DNA of 64,000 nucleotides, taken from Botryosphaeria dothidea. Its lineage: Eukaryota; Ascomycota; Dothideomycetes; Botryosphaeriales; Botryosphaeriaceae. The stretch covers positions 992,001-1,056,000 of the forward strand of contig WWBZ02000001.1 of NCBI GenBank assembly GCA_011503125.2. The letters are read 5' to 3'. The notes under the pieces are model-generated. The model worked only from the letters and a program-made list of their open reading frames with translations, did not search any database and was not told the DNA's origin. Shown piece after piece: positions 36,447 through 48,647 of this stretch (positions are counted from its first letter, which is position 1; each line of letters starts with the position of its first letter). The position numbers were made by a program, and so were the translations under genes.

Positions 36447-37178
36447 TCAATGTCGCCCAATACTGTCAGAGGGGATGTCATCCATCGCTTCTGGCGCTCT
36501 TGGCCCAACCATCCAATCTTCCATAGCTAACCACTCGCTCCATGTCTTCTCGGCCGCTTCGATTTCTTCGAGCTGGACGTTCTGCAGCGGTTTCATGAAC
36601 GGCACTGTTTCGTGGGGCGAAATGTCGTATTGATATTTGACCTTGGCCCACCCGACGCTTTTAGCAGCAAAAAGGTAATTACGGCGCTCGCATTCTTGGA
36701 CTGGGCCGACGCCTTTTCTCCACTCGTCACCGAAAAAGCCGTGAAGAATGCCCTCCTTGTCGAAGCCGGTCACTATCAGGCGTCGGATGTAGGGGACTAG
36801 CGAAACCCAGACGGGAGCGCCAGGCCGCGGGGCATGGGGTGTTGGACCTTGTCTAGCCCAGGATGCGGGATATGATCCCGGCCCGGTGCCCGGCGGAGCA
36901 AGCCCCGATGAACTGACGACAGGATTTGAAGGCCACTGGAAGGGGAGGCAGATGTTGATGAGCGCCGCTACAGCCTGAACGGAGCCATCGTGTTGAGCAT
37001 GGTCGAGGAAGTATCGCTGGCAGCTCTGGTACGCCGGGTGCCATTCGAAAATGTCGAACTGCGGGTCTCCGATCATTGATTGTCGCGGAGCATCAGCTGA
37101 CGAGCCTGTGGCGGGGAACAGCCCGCTACGGGACGAGGATGCCTGAGGAAGGCCATTGGAGGGCCCCGGGAACGCCAT
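36447..37178 (-). CDS. Conserved fungal protein of unknown function, 243 aa
   Basis: A single-exon gene. The first ATG in frame is at 37178; the open frame continues upstream only through non-ATG codons. After a Ser/Pro-rich N-terminus come well-structured segments: FDIFEWHPAYQSCQRYFLDH, AAINICLPFQW-like, WVSLVPYIRRLIVTGFDKEG, HGFFGDEWRKGVGP, ECERRNYLFAAKSVGWAKVK and a Trp-rich C-terminal block (EKTWSEWLAMEDWMVGPRAP). The aromatic-rich, evenly spaced pattern looks like a conserved globular fungal protein, and I recall similar sequences in other filamentous ascomycetes, but I cannot assign a function. There is no signal peptide or membrane span. Confidence 0.75.
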   Translation of the reverse strand: MAFPGPSNGLPQASSSRSGLFPATGSSADAPRQSMIGDPQFDIFEWHPAYQSCQRYFLDHAQHDGSVQAVAALINICLPFQWPSNPVVSSSGLAPPGTGPGSYPASWARQGPTPHAPRPGAPVWVSLVPYIRRLIVTGFDKEGILHGFFGDEWRKGVGPVQECERRNYLFAAKSVGWAKVKYQYDISPHETVPFMKPLQNVQLEEIEAAEKTWSEWLAMEDWMVGPRAPEAMDDIPSDSIGRH

Positions 37179-38683
37179 GACCGGGTCGACGGCGGCCACG
37201 CTGCAACCGTACAAAGGGCTCTGGGAGAAGACTTTGGGAGGAGAAGAGCGGTAGGCGCAAGAAAAGGCGGCGGATGATGGATGGTCTGGCGCGGGCTATT
37301 TTCTGATTGGGGAGGAGACAGTGGTAGGCAGCGGGCCGGGTCGCTCTTGTAGACGAAGGAGGTTAAGGTAAGCGTTAGCACGTCGCGCCGCGGGAGGGGA
37401 CTCGAGAGCGCGTTTTGCTGTATTGCCTGGGCGCGGCTAGTGGCCCTGGGCAGCGGGCGTTTATATATTGACACGCTGGAGAGAGGCCTCATCAGCCCAA
37501 GGACCCACCGCGGTGCCGATGCCATGAGCGCTGCTGGAGGACAGCAGTAGAGCGGTACTCCCGAGCAAGGGTGATATCGAATTGTCGCCTGTCTCCGTTT
37601 ACACCATCTCCCAGCGGCGGCGGGATCCAGGCCGCGGCTCCAACATGGGCTCTGTCGGGGCGCGCCACATGTTCCTTGCGTCAATCTGCCTGCCCGGCCG
37701 CGCGACCTCCAGGCCTGCACCATGAAGCTCGAACAGAGCGCGCGGTGGTGCCGCGCAGCACACGAGACGAGGCAGCAACCTGGCCTCGCACAGCAGCTGC
37801 ACGCAGCAGCGCGGGAGCTGTGCTGAAAATAGCCCGTTGGGGGCCGCTAGAGGCAGCCCTGCGCCTGCGCCCATGTCGAAGCTGCTGCCGCCAGGAACAA
37901 GGGCTGCTCTCCCCAGACGACCCAGAGTGCTGGATGGCCGGATGGATGGACGGATGGGTGGCAGGTGCCGGAATGTGGCTGCGAGCTCAGACGGAGGCGC
38001 CGAACGCCGCCGCCAGACGCGTTCCCTGCGCTGCTGGTGCTGCTGCACAGGGCGGAGGCTAGAGCGCTCCACCTCGACCTCACCTCGCCCGCAACCACCA
38101 CGTCCTCATTCCTTTTGCGGCGCGAGTTGGCCATGGGCGACGCGTCTCGCCAGCCAACAACGACATCTGCCACGCGCAGCGCCCGTATATGTGCTGCAGT
38201 GGAGCCGAGCCAATACGCAGCACGTTGAATCGCCTCTTCAGCCGCGCTGGAGGGCCCAGCAATTGGCCAGTGGCAGCCCCGGCCGCACATCGCTTGTGTG
38301 CTGGGAGACGTGACCCGGCCGCCGGGCGACATGGCGGTCCTCACGCCTGCGAGATCTCAGCCCGCTGCGAGCTGAGATGCCCTGATGACCGCCAGAGCGG
38401 CGCCCCCCAGCCGCCACGGCTCGCCGCACCCCGTCCGGCCCGCTGGTCTGCGGCGCTGCAGTTCGTGCGCCTTCGTGCACTTTCCGCCGAGCTGGGAACT
38501 TGGCGGCCAGAGAAGTGCGTCATATCCCGCAAATGCTTGGCCCACCCGCTGCGTGTCTTCTCTCCATCGCTCCTGCAGCCCCCTGTGCCACGACACCAAC
38601 TTTATTCTGAGCTCTTCCCGCTCCAAGACATCTGCTCGCCAATCTCGCTGATTTGAAATCTCACCCTGCATCGTCCCGCGACC
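37179..38683. other. GC-rich divergent intergenic region
   Basis: A 1.5-kb stretch between two divergent genes. It has a degenerate GGAT/GGAC tetranucleotide run at 37932-37961 and a CT-rich leader-like tract (about 38560-38680) before the downstream start. Long overlapping open frames on both strands are low-complexity and are judged chance products of GC content. Confidence 0.45.
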
Positions 38684-40224
38684 ATGGCTTCCTCGCTCAC
38701 CTCGCGCATCAAGGCACGCCGTTCCGCCGCCCCCATCGTACGCCTGCCGCTCGGCTGACCGCAACCTCCTACCAGCTCGCCAATGGCCTCTCCATGCCGC
38801 AGATCCATCTTGGCGTACGCTACCTTTTTTTCAATAGTGTTTCCAAACAAAGCATCATTATTGTTGACACATGATTGATCGACTCGTCAGGTCTACCTGA
38901 CCGACGGGAAGGAATGCTCTCAGGCCGTTCTATGGGCCCTCCAGGTACGGACGTGCACTTTTCTCAGCTGCCCCGCAATTGCCCTCCTTTCGTTTTTGGA
39001 TGGACCTGCAGATTGCCATGCTCTCCGTCTCACCAACAGGCGCCATAGAACTGGTCCAGGGACGCCTGGCAGTGGCGCATGCTTCCGCTTTCTGCGAGGC
39101 ATCCAGTCGGAAGCCCTGCGGAACCGAGAGCTGGCTGCCGACGTCTGGCTGACTCGCCAGCTAGCTCCTGCCCGAGTACCGGTCTAAGCTGCCTGAGTTT
39201 CTACGAGCTACATGCTGACTGGCGTAGGCTGGGTATCGGGCGTAAGTTCTCCCAGTGTCGCGCGTTCTAGATTCTTGCATGCCGACTACAAGTTCGCCAG
39301 CATCGACTCGGCGCAGATGTATCACAATGAGCGTGAGGTCGGACAAGCTATCAAGGAGTTCCTTGCTAGTCCGGCCAATTCCGAAGGCCTGAAACGAGAG
39401 GACATCCACTTCACATCCAAACTGGCGTCCAACACGTCGTATGATGCTGCCCGACAGGCCATTAAGCAGTCACTGAATGCCTGTGGTCTGGACTACATTG
39501 ATCTTTTCCTTCTGCACAGTCCGTACGGCGGGAAGCAGAAGCGACTCGAATGCTGGCGGGCGGTTGAGGATGCAATCGCCGACGGTGAAATCAGAACTGG
39601 AGGTGTGAGCAACTATGGCGTCAAGCATTTGCAAGAGCTGCTCGACTCAAAGCCTCGTGTTCACCCTGCCGTGAACCAAATTGAGGTGCACCCGTTCAAC
39701 ACCCGCACCGATATCACTACCTTCTGCCAGAAGAACAATATTGTGGTCGAAGCATACGCGCCGCTCGCGCGCGCGCTCCGGATGAAGCACCCGACGGTGG
39801 TGTCGTTGTCGAAGAAGTATTCGTGCACTCCGGCGCAACTACTTGTTCGCTGGAGTTTGCAGCATGGCTATGTGCCTCTGCCGAAGAGCGTTAAGAAGAA
39901 GCGCATTGTCGAAAACGCCGATGTCGCCAAGTTTGAGATCGAAGAGGAGGACATGAAGCAGCTGGACGGTTTGGACGAGTATCTTGTGACTGGTAAGTGG
40001 TTTCGACACCTACTCCCGAAGACTGGCGGCCCCATGGCGGGGGCGAAGTCGGCGCGCTATGCCATGGTTCCCCACGCTCTCAGCCGGGCAATATTCGTGC
40101 TCCGCAGCGGGCGCTGGGTGTTGAAGCTGGAGTTGGAAGTGCGGTGCGGCCGACGCCCACGCCGGATACAGTGTCGCGTAATGCGCTGACGAGTGTAGAT
40201 TGGGACCCGACGGACTGCCCGTGA
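38684..40224 (+). CDS. Aldo-keto reductase
   Basis: An NADPH-dependent carbonyl reductase of the AKR superfamily; the substrate is unknown. My model has six exons: 38684-38737, 38776-38814, 38891-38944, 39228-39241, 39301-39992 and 40199-40224, for 292 residues. The catalytic tetrad is visible: Asp and Tyr in [11 protein letters not shown], Lys in HFTSKL and His in [13 protein letters not shown]-site residues include PKSVKKKRI. The 14-nt exon 4 supplies AGYR and, spliced over 59 nt to exon 5, restores the family motif AGYRAIDSAQ. The C-terminus [11 protein letters not shown] comes from the last small exon. The 5' end is uncertain: the first intron would be only 38 nt, and its sequence could itself encode TATSYQ, as expected at an AKR N-terminus. 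Confidence 0.82.
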
Positions 40225-41121
40225 GGACAGGGCGCGCCGAAGTCGCGAGGCGGGGGAGGCAGTGTCTTATGAGAGCTGGGTGTGGAGGGGTTGATTATTT
40301 CCTTTGTGGCTGTAGTTGGCCGGGGAGCAGGGCCGTTACCGGAGGCCCGGGGCAACTGGCAGGGTCCGCGGTGGGGTGGTCGCCCACGGAGAAGCGAGGC
40401 CGGGCTCATTTGTATGACAGTGCAGAAAGCTATCCACGCCGCAAAATTTTCGAGTAATGCCATGCGCCTCGCCTGACGCTCGGCGCCGGCGCGGGCGGTG
40501 ACTTGCAGCTGGGCTCATGTGGAGCAGCCCGTCGGCGCAGCGGCCCTGGGTGTGTGCTGCTCGCCGCGTCCGGCCCGGAGCTTCTCTGGCGCATCTGGCT
40601 CGCTCCGCTGCTAGTCTAGCGCGCCTCAACCTGCTCGGCAAACTGTAACGTAACTGCCTCTTGCTAGAACCGCCCAGCACCATAGTCACGTTGGCCGATG
40701 ACGGTCCAAAATGAGAGCCATAAATCTGCACGACCAATCGCCGTCGATCTGCTTATCTGAACCTCCTTCGCCCTCCCGCTGCTCGTGCCCGTAGATTGCC
40801 CCCTCGTCCCGCATCTGATCTCGCGGGTCTGATCGGATTCGTTGCTGGGAAGCTTTCGCCGCCGCCAATGGCACACGTCCGCCCTGAGCCCAGGTGGCTC
40901 GATGCTCTCTCTCCCACGCCGTCGCGGCCTGGATGCGCCCTGTGACGTCCGGCCGCGGGAGGAGCTATGCGTTCTTCTCGTCCCGAGCCCCAGCTCCGCG
41001 CAGCTCATAAATAATCTGCCAGAAGTCCGCCGGTAGCACCTCTCGACTTCCTCCTCTGTCCCTCTCCGCTGCTTCTCCGACTGCCCCAGTTCCAGCAATA
41101 CCAATTCCAACAACCGCCAAA
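40225..41121. promoter_or_regulatory. Upstream region of GDH with candidate GATA site
   Basis: This 897-nt gene-free stretch ends at the glutamate dehydrogenase start. At 40752-40757 is CTTATC, the reverse of a GATAAG-type site preceded by A (HGATAR), the core bound by nitrogen-regulatory GATA factors such as AreA. A TATA-like ATAAATAA lies at 41007-41014, about 110 nt before the ATG. Both are consistent with a nitrogen-regulated gene, but this is inference from short motifs. Confidence 0.4.
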
Positions 41122-42604
<1,483 letters not shown>

Positions 42605-44213
42605 TCTGGTCTTAGAAGGCAAAAGAAAGCATTAGAGGAAGCGGGATTTTTCACGATCTTTTCCTTTTTCTCTCGGGCGGCATCAACTTGGGAAAAACTG
42701 GAGTTTTGTATATACCATGTTTCTGGAACGGAATGTAAATGTTTATGACCTGTACACATGTTTTTTGCACGTTATTCTACTTGCACACTCAAACACCCTT
42801 GGCAACGATTAAACTGGCTAGGAAGCCTTCTCTACGCGGGTATGCTCACCCGTTGTGCAGAAAAAGAAAATCACGAGCCACTGAGCGTGGGTGATGGCCA
42901 AGTCTGCAGTGCCACGCGACTTAAGCAACGATGATGTCCGCGCTAAAAAGAAATTCTGCCGGGATCAGCATCCTGGGATTTTCGGAGCGACCCAGCGATA
43001 ATGATAAGGCTACCAGTTTGTGGCTTTGATCGAGTTCCAGAGCTCACAGCATGACGTCGGACTGCATCTACTAGATGGCGGAGCAATGCAACCCCCGGAG
43101 AAAAAGAGATAAGAGAATGCAGGAATTCAGAAATTGCAATCTTGGTGGCCAAGGCCGGTGCCTGTGACGTGCGTCGATGGAAAACATTTTGGAGGGACGC
43201 GTCAGGATCACGATGCACGTAAGAAAAGAAAGGTGTCGCGAGTCAGCGCACAGATGCCGGCCACTCGGCTCCCGAAAAGCACTGACCAGAAAAGTTTTCC
43301 GGGCGCGAAAAAAAGGTTCAATTTTCTCCTCGTGTTCCGCCAAACTTCAACAACACTCTCCGCCGTCGACCAAAAATGGCTACAACTTGCGCGCAGCTGC
43401 ATCAAACGCTCTGCTACACATGCTCCATGACAAGCATGTACTGCACACAGCAACCGCCACAGCGCCGCAAGCCTTCTAGCCGTACTAACCCGCGTTTCAC
43501 AGCGCACGCGTAGCCCATTCCTCCAGCAGCTCGAGGGCTGGTCAACACCATTATGTTTCCTGTGACGACACGATGGCGCTTTCGAAGACTCGGCGATCTT
43601 GATCTCTCTACGGTCACGAGTTCAAAAAGACCGCCAAGAGCAAAGCCAGAGGGCCTGCCTCCAATGGGGGCTCTCTTCTCACTTCGTGTTGCAGTTTCTG
43701 AGTTCCCTCTGGGGGCGAGGAAGATCTTGCGTCAAATTGATGAGAGACACTTTTTTATGGACGTGAATGCTTTTCGGTACAAGTGTGCTACGGTTGCCAC
43801 GGTTCTACTTTAGTTGAGGCTGCCCGTATACTTCATACCACATTTATCGTAATTGTGACTGGTCTTGCCATCGTAGAGAGCGCACAGCACTACAGAGTCT
43901 GTAATACTGCTCTTGGTTGTGAACGGTCATCACAGACGCCCTAAAGACCTTCCAAACTTGGGGCGCTTTGGTATTCCAACGCGGGAATGCCGTCGAAGAG
44001 GCGGTCGTTCTTTGGGATATAGATGAGCCCATAGCTCTCCCAGAGCCTTTCAAGGTCAGGAGAAGGACTTAGGCCTAGACACCCAGATGTCCTAGAGCTC
44101 ACCCTCCCCGCAGTGGCAGCCACAGCAGATTCCCGCTCAAACGTATCCGTAGTCCAGATGCAAAGAGAACAATATTCATGACTTTTCTCAACCATCTCAT
44201 CCCCAGCGCCAGA
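42605..44213. other. 1.6-kb convergent intergenic region
   Basis: The region between the 3' ends of gdhA and GET1 is unusually long for a convergent pair. It includes the gdhA 3' UTR (T-rich, around 42650-42780). Open frames of up to ~100 codons on both strands show no domain or conserved look. I see no gene. Confidence 0.45.
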
Positions 44214-44976
44214 TCATAACTCCTTCTTCTCCGTTCCGGCAGCTGGGATCGGTTCCTCCTTCCTTTTCTCCTTGCTTGCGGTCTTTCCACTTGCCAAAGA
44301 GTATAAAGCGACCAGTGCGTCGCTTACCAGCGAGATGACGCTCGCGCAGGCGATGCCCCAAACCTGAATGCTTATACTGCCTGTCGGCGCCCTGGGGAAG
44401 GCCAGAATCCATTCGACGTAGCCGGGAACCCAGCCCTGAGGGATCCAGAAGAGCGGTTGTTTCGCGTACCAGAATTGCAAGAAGAAGCGAAGGCCGTTCG
44501 TGAAGACCCAGCGGATCGAGGCGACGGTCGTATCAAACGAGGTGCGGGCGGAGCGGATTCCAGAGTCTGGTGGGAAGAGGCAGAAGTTAGCTTTTGAGGG
44601 AAATAGTAGGTGATCACGGGAGTATATGTACCGCTTTTCTGGAACTCGGCGAAGACCTTGTCGTGAGCGCGGCGCAGCTTCGCCCACCTGGCGAAGTCGT
44701 CTTGGGCGCTCACGGCGTTCATCTCCTTCTTCAGGCGGAACACCTCGCGCTTGAGCTTGACCTGCTCACGGGCGGCCTTACTAGTCGGTGTGGGGAGTTT
44801 GTTGTACAGGATCCATAGCTAGAAGGGCGCGGTTTGTTAGTCTCATGCTCCCGACAGTGACTCGAGCGGAAGTGAGAAACTATGCGCACCAGCTCGTTGA
44901 GGGCAGCAGCCGGAACGGAGTTTATGAGGTGGGTGATCAGCGTCACGACGAAGACGATCAGCAGTAGAGACGCCAT
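44214..44976 (-). CDS. GET1: Get1 ER receptor subunit for tail-anchored proteins
   Basis: Get1, with Get2, receives the Get3 ATPase at the ER and inserts tail-anchored proteins. Three exons (44976-44890, 44818-44632, 44566-44214) encode 208 residues. The order fits the family: an N-terminal membrane span ([16 protein letters not shown]), a cytosolic antiparallel coiled coil ([20 protein letters not shown] and [16 protein letters not shown]) that binds Get3, a second span region around [20 protein letters not shown] and a third ([20 protein letters not shown]), then a Lys/Glu-rich tail. The RSFDTT-like linker before the second span is also typical. It is divergent to the gene at 45182, with 205 bp between start codons. 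Confidence 0.9.
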
Positions 44977-45181
44977 GGTGGCGGGCAGAGACGGTGTTGT
45001 TAGCGCTGCAGCGGGCAGGCAAATGCTGAATACCTGGTGTTTGGCTTCGGGCTGGTGATCCGTGCGGTCCGCCAGAGCTCTGACATCAGCCCTCCTCTCT
45101 CTTGCCGGCAACAACCACCTCTGCATCTCCAGACCCTGGAATTCCAACACCCTCGATTTTCACGGAACGTCCGTCAATGTG

Positions 45182-46291
45182 ATGACGACATCTAAATGGG
45201 GCCCACAGCCTCTAGATCTAAGGCACAAGTTGGCCTTCGACGTTTTGGACGATTTCTTCAGAAGGCACCAGGATGATGTGGTGGAAATCGAGGTGCTGCC
45301 GCCTGCAATAGCTCCTCCTGACGGCTCGCTCATATTGGAAGACGGTCTCTGCATCGGTGTGCCCAAGAAAGTCCTCGCCGCCGCATTTGTTGTCGCCTGT
45401 TCCGTCTTCTTCGAGAAACGAGTCGAGGCAGACAAGGACTCCGTGCAACGCGCCCTCGACGCGACACGGATCGTTCTACTCTTCGATCCTGAGCACTTAA
45501 TGGCCGCCAACTTCAGGAGACTGCAGCTCCATAACCTTCCTCTTTTTTGTCTGGATCAAAATATGGAAGATGCGAGGCCTGTGCATCTAGAGTTGAATTT
45601 CCTGGACAGCATCCTTACTTCCCCTCTGCATCGACAATCCAAGTCTCCAACCCTGTGGAACTACCGGGCGTGGATCATGGACTCATTCGATCCGTGGTAC
45701 TGGATGTCCCGAAGCATGCCGCAGGATGTGGCGCGAACCAGCCTCTCTGACAATTTTATCCGTGAATGGGGCATAATACTCAAATCTGCGGAGAGACACC
45801 CCAAAAACTACTATGCCTGGCAGTACGCTAGAAGGCTGGTCGCTGGGCAATCTGACCACGCAGGTCATTTTTACGCTCGGAAGGAGCGATACGCAGAGCT
45901 CTCTCCGGACTATGACATCGTGGAGCTATCCGCAGATATGGTACACGATTGGTGTATCCGGAATCCTGGCGACACATCGGCTTGGTCATTCTACTACTTT
46001 CTCTTGTCTTGTTTCGACGCGAAAAAGGACACACTCGGAGAGTTCGTCTACCAAAGCATCGAGCGCGCACATAGTTTCCGTTGGAAACACGAATCATTTT
46101 GGGTCTTCTTGCGGACTGTCATTGCTGATTCGAAGCTGACTTCTCAAACGGAGCGGACGAAATATTTACAAGAAATTGAAGATAAGTTCGGAACGAATGG
46201 GGACCTCTCTTCTGGGCCAGATTCTACCGCCAAAACGCCTCACCCCGCCGAAGATGCCGTAAAATGGATACGCCGGAATGCACCGCCCTGA
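45182..46291 (+). CDS. Prenyltransferase alpha-repeat protein (PTAR1-like)
   Basis: A single-exon gene for 369 residues. The ATG at 45182 is the first in frame; upstream codons are open but have no ATG. It carries protein prenyltransferase alpha-subunit repeats with the diagnostic Trp motifs: SPTLWNYRAWIM, HPKNYYAWQYARRL and PGDTSAWSFYYFLL. In farnesyl- and geranylgeranyl-transferases such repeats form the helical crescent holding the beta subunit. The repeat set is shorter than in RAM2 or BET4, and the best match from memory is the PTAR1 group, which in mammals pairs with the RabGGT beta subunit as GGTase-III. That role in fungi is inference. It converges with the next gene, 59 nt away. Confidence 0.75.
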   Translation: MTTSKWGPQPLDLRHKLAFDVLDDFFRRHQDDVVEIEVLPPAIAPPDGSLILEDGLCIGVPKKVLAAAFVVACSVFFEKRVEADKDSVQRALDATRIVLLFDPEHLMAANFRRLQLHNLPLFCLDQNMEDARPVHLELNFLDSILTSPLHRQSKSPTLWNYRAWIMDSFDPWYWMSRSMPQDVARTSLSDNFIREWGIILKSAERHPKNYYAWQYARRLVAGQSDHAGHFYARKERYAELSPDYDIVELSADMVHDWCIRNPGDTSAWSFYYFLLSCFDAKKDTLGEFVYQSIERAHSFRWKHESFWVFLRTVIADSKLTSQTERTKYLQEIEDKFGTNGDLSSGPDSTAKTPHPAEDAVKWIRRNAPP

Positions 46292-46350
46292 ATCAACAGA
46301 GAAATAAGGAAATCTATGTACAGCATCTTCGAATCGGAGAGACTCGGACT

Positions 46351-47361
46351 TCAAACCATATGAGTCTCTGCCTTCCTTCGGCCACAGCCGCGCCAAACCC
46401 AGCTCAGAGCGTTTCCGATCAACCGGCCCGCAGCCTCGAATGGAGTTGCCAGTATTGACAATACCGTTGTTTGAGGCTGGGGCTCAGGCCGGGGCTGAAG
46501 CTGAGTTTGAGGCTGTGGTTGCAATTCTGACTGCACGCTTTGCTCCGGAACAATGCACAAAGCCCGGGTGTGGCTGTTGTCATTAGAGCCGATGCTCCCG
46601 ACGAACACCACAGCTTTGTTGCCTCCAGCCAGATTGAATGGAGCCACCACATCGATCCGAGTCCATTTGTGGATAGGGGGAAGACTATCAATTGGTGGGA
46701 CCACTCTAGGCACAGTATGCGATGGCCACAGCGGAGGCGAAGGCTCGGGTGATGAAGACTCGCTTGCACCATCTGGAATATATTGATCCCCGGGTTGGTA
46801 AACCACGAGGCGCCCGGTCCGCTCGTTCATTGCTTCAACCGACGGAGGCGTCAGGCGGTAAGAGCCCCGATTCTGATACCGCGTGAGCAGACGCCATCGG
46901 ACAGCGTATATGTCTTTGGCGTTGATGAACGATCTCGAGGACATTTCGCGTCCACCCTCCAGTTCGATATGGGGGCGACCGAATCGGCTCTCGACCTCAT
47001 GCGGATGGTACTCCGAAGGGGCGATAGGCAGGTACCAATTGACTTGGCGCTGTTGTTTCTTCACGCTCATGTTGAACCTCTCCGCCAGGCTCTTGTTATG
47101 GAACGAAGTTACCTTGGCCATGTCAGCTATAACGAACGGGGTGCCTTATATGGCTTCACTTACAATATGGAAATGAACCCATTCGCCATCTCGGTCAGCT
47201 GGTCTGGAACACAAAACAATCGGATGATCGAAAGCTTCCTTCACAACCGGCGGCGTCTGCCCGATGGATTCCACGGAACCGGCTGGTAGTTGGTCGAATA
47301 GAGGCAACCATAAGATCCTTCCAACAACGGCGTCCTTGCTCTCGACTGGCCTGGAAGTCAT
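46351..47361 (-). CDS. Fungal protein of unknown function, 319 aa
   Basis: Two exons, 47361-47164 and 47112-46351, with GTAAGT...CCAAG signals and a 51-nt intron. The N-terminal half has a pattern I recall from a widespread uncharacterised ascomycete family: VGRILWLPLFDQLP, EAFDHPIVLCSRP, VHFHIVTSF across the splice, then WYLPIAPSEYHPHE and SFINAKDIYAVRWRLLTRY. The second half is Pro/Ser-rich, with a Pro-Gln repeat near residue 285 and a basic C-terminus (RGCGRRKAETHMV). There is no signal peptide or membrane span. I cannot give a function. Proteins of this type often occur in lineage-expanded sets. Confidence 0.68.
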
Positions 47362-48647
47362 GATGGTTTGTTGTGCTGGTGTCCAACGCTGGATAAGATA
47401 GTTTGATGCTATCTGCTAGCCTGTCCCTTGGCGACGGAGTTCGTTATAACTCATACCTTGGGTCTTCCAAACGGCCAGTTAGACGACTTTGGGGCAGTGC
47501 GCTACTGCCACAAAGCTCAGCTTCTGCAGTCAGGACTCTTGGGCAACAATTGATAACAGGAGTGTTCGACAGCGAACATCAGGACCCCGGCAAAAGTCAC
47601 CAGCGAATGGGCTACGTTCATTTGCTCCGCCCCAGTCCCGATGCCGCGGTAGATCAATATCCGCGCGGTTGCGCATGGACAGATACATATATGGCTGCTC
47701 GCATGGAAAATGCGGTGCGGAGCCTGATCGCGTTTCAATTCTGGGACCTTAGGGTTTTTTTGGGCGGTGCAATTGTGAAGTGATTTCTACCGGCGCTTGT
47801 ATATTGCGGCGCGGTCCGGCGCTTACAGATTCGTCATGTACCCCAGTCTTGGGTCGCTTCACACCGCTCCTGATCCAGGTGTGCCTTGCTGCGCCACAAC
47901 ACATCAACCTCAAATGGCCAATTGCCGCGCGAATGGGTCACAAGGTGTGGCTGATAACAATGAGCTCTCCACCCACCACCCACACAAGCTAGGATGATCT
48001 TCACCATAGGACAAGCGTTTCGATCACATAGCAGAATTGTGTCAACGCCATGAATGGTCTTCGAGTTGCTATCTTTCTCATGTTCCGGCATTGCGCTCTT
48101 TTTCTGCACCTCCTTTTCCAAATGCTTTTGCATGCCCTAACCAGGTACCACCACAAGCACAGCTGCAACGCATTAAATCCACCTCTACGTCACCACGCCA
48201 CCCAAGCAGCCCTTGCGGCTGAACCTGCAATCATTTGATAGCTCAGCCTCTTGAATGAATGAGGCTGTCAAGTGGCGAGTTCAAAATCCTTGATTTCTTG
48301 TCGAAGTCGAAGCCATTGCCCAATTTAAGAAGGTACTTCCCCACCGCGGATTCGGGATATACTCCGTGCTCCATCATCAGCGCTTAGCTTTGAATTATTG
48401 AGAGAACGCAATGTGTCAAGTTCAACCTTGCTGCCTGCTGTTCCGTTCACGAAGGATCTACCTCACTATTTCCTTCCATCGCCCGTGCTGAGACCGGATC
48501 CCGTTCAGGCAGCAACATTCGACATGGACACGCTGTTCTGTTCACAACCACGACACGAACCTAGTACAATTAAATGCGGAAAATCTCCAAAATGCTACTT
48601 CTAACAGGTTCCCTGCTGTTTCCTCTCAAAAGGTTCCCAAGTCCCCC
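47362..48647. other. Divergent intergenic region
   Basis: A 1.3-kb stretch between two divergent poorly known genes. Open frames are short, and nothing resembling a domain, tRNA or element end is visible. It should contain both promoters. Confidence 0.45.
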
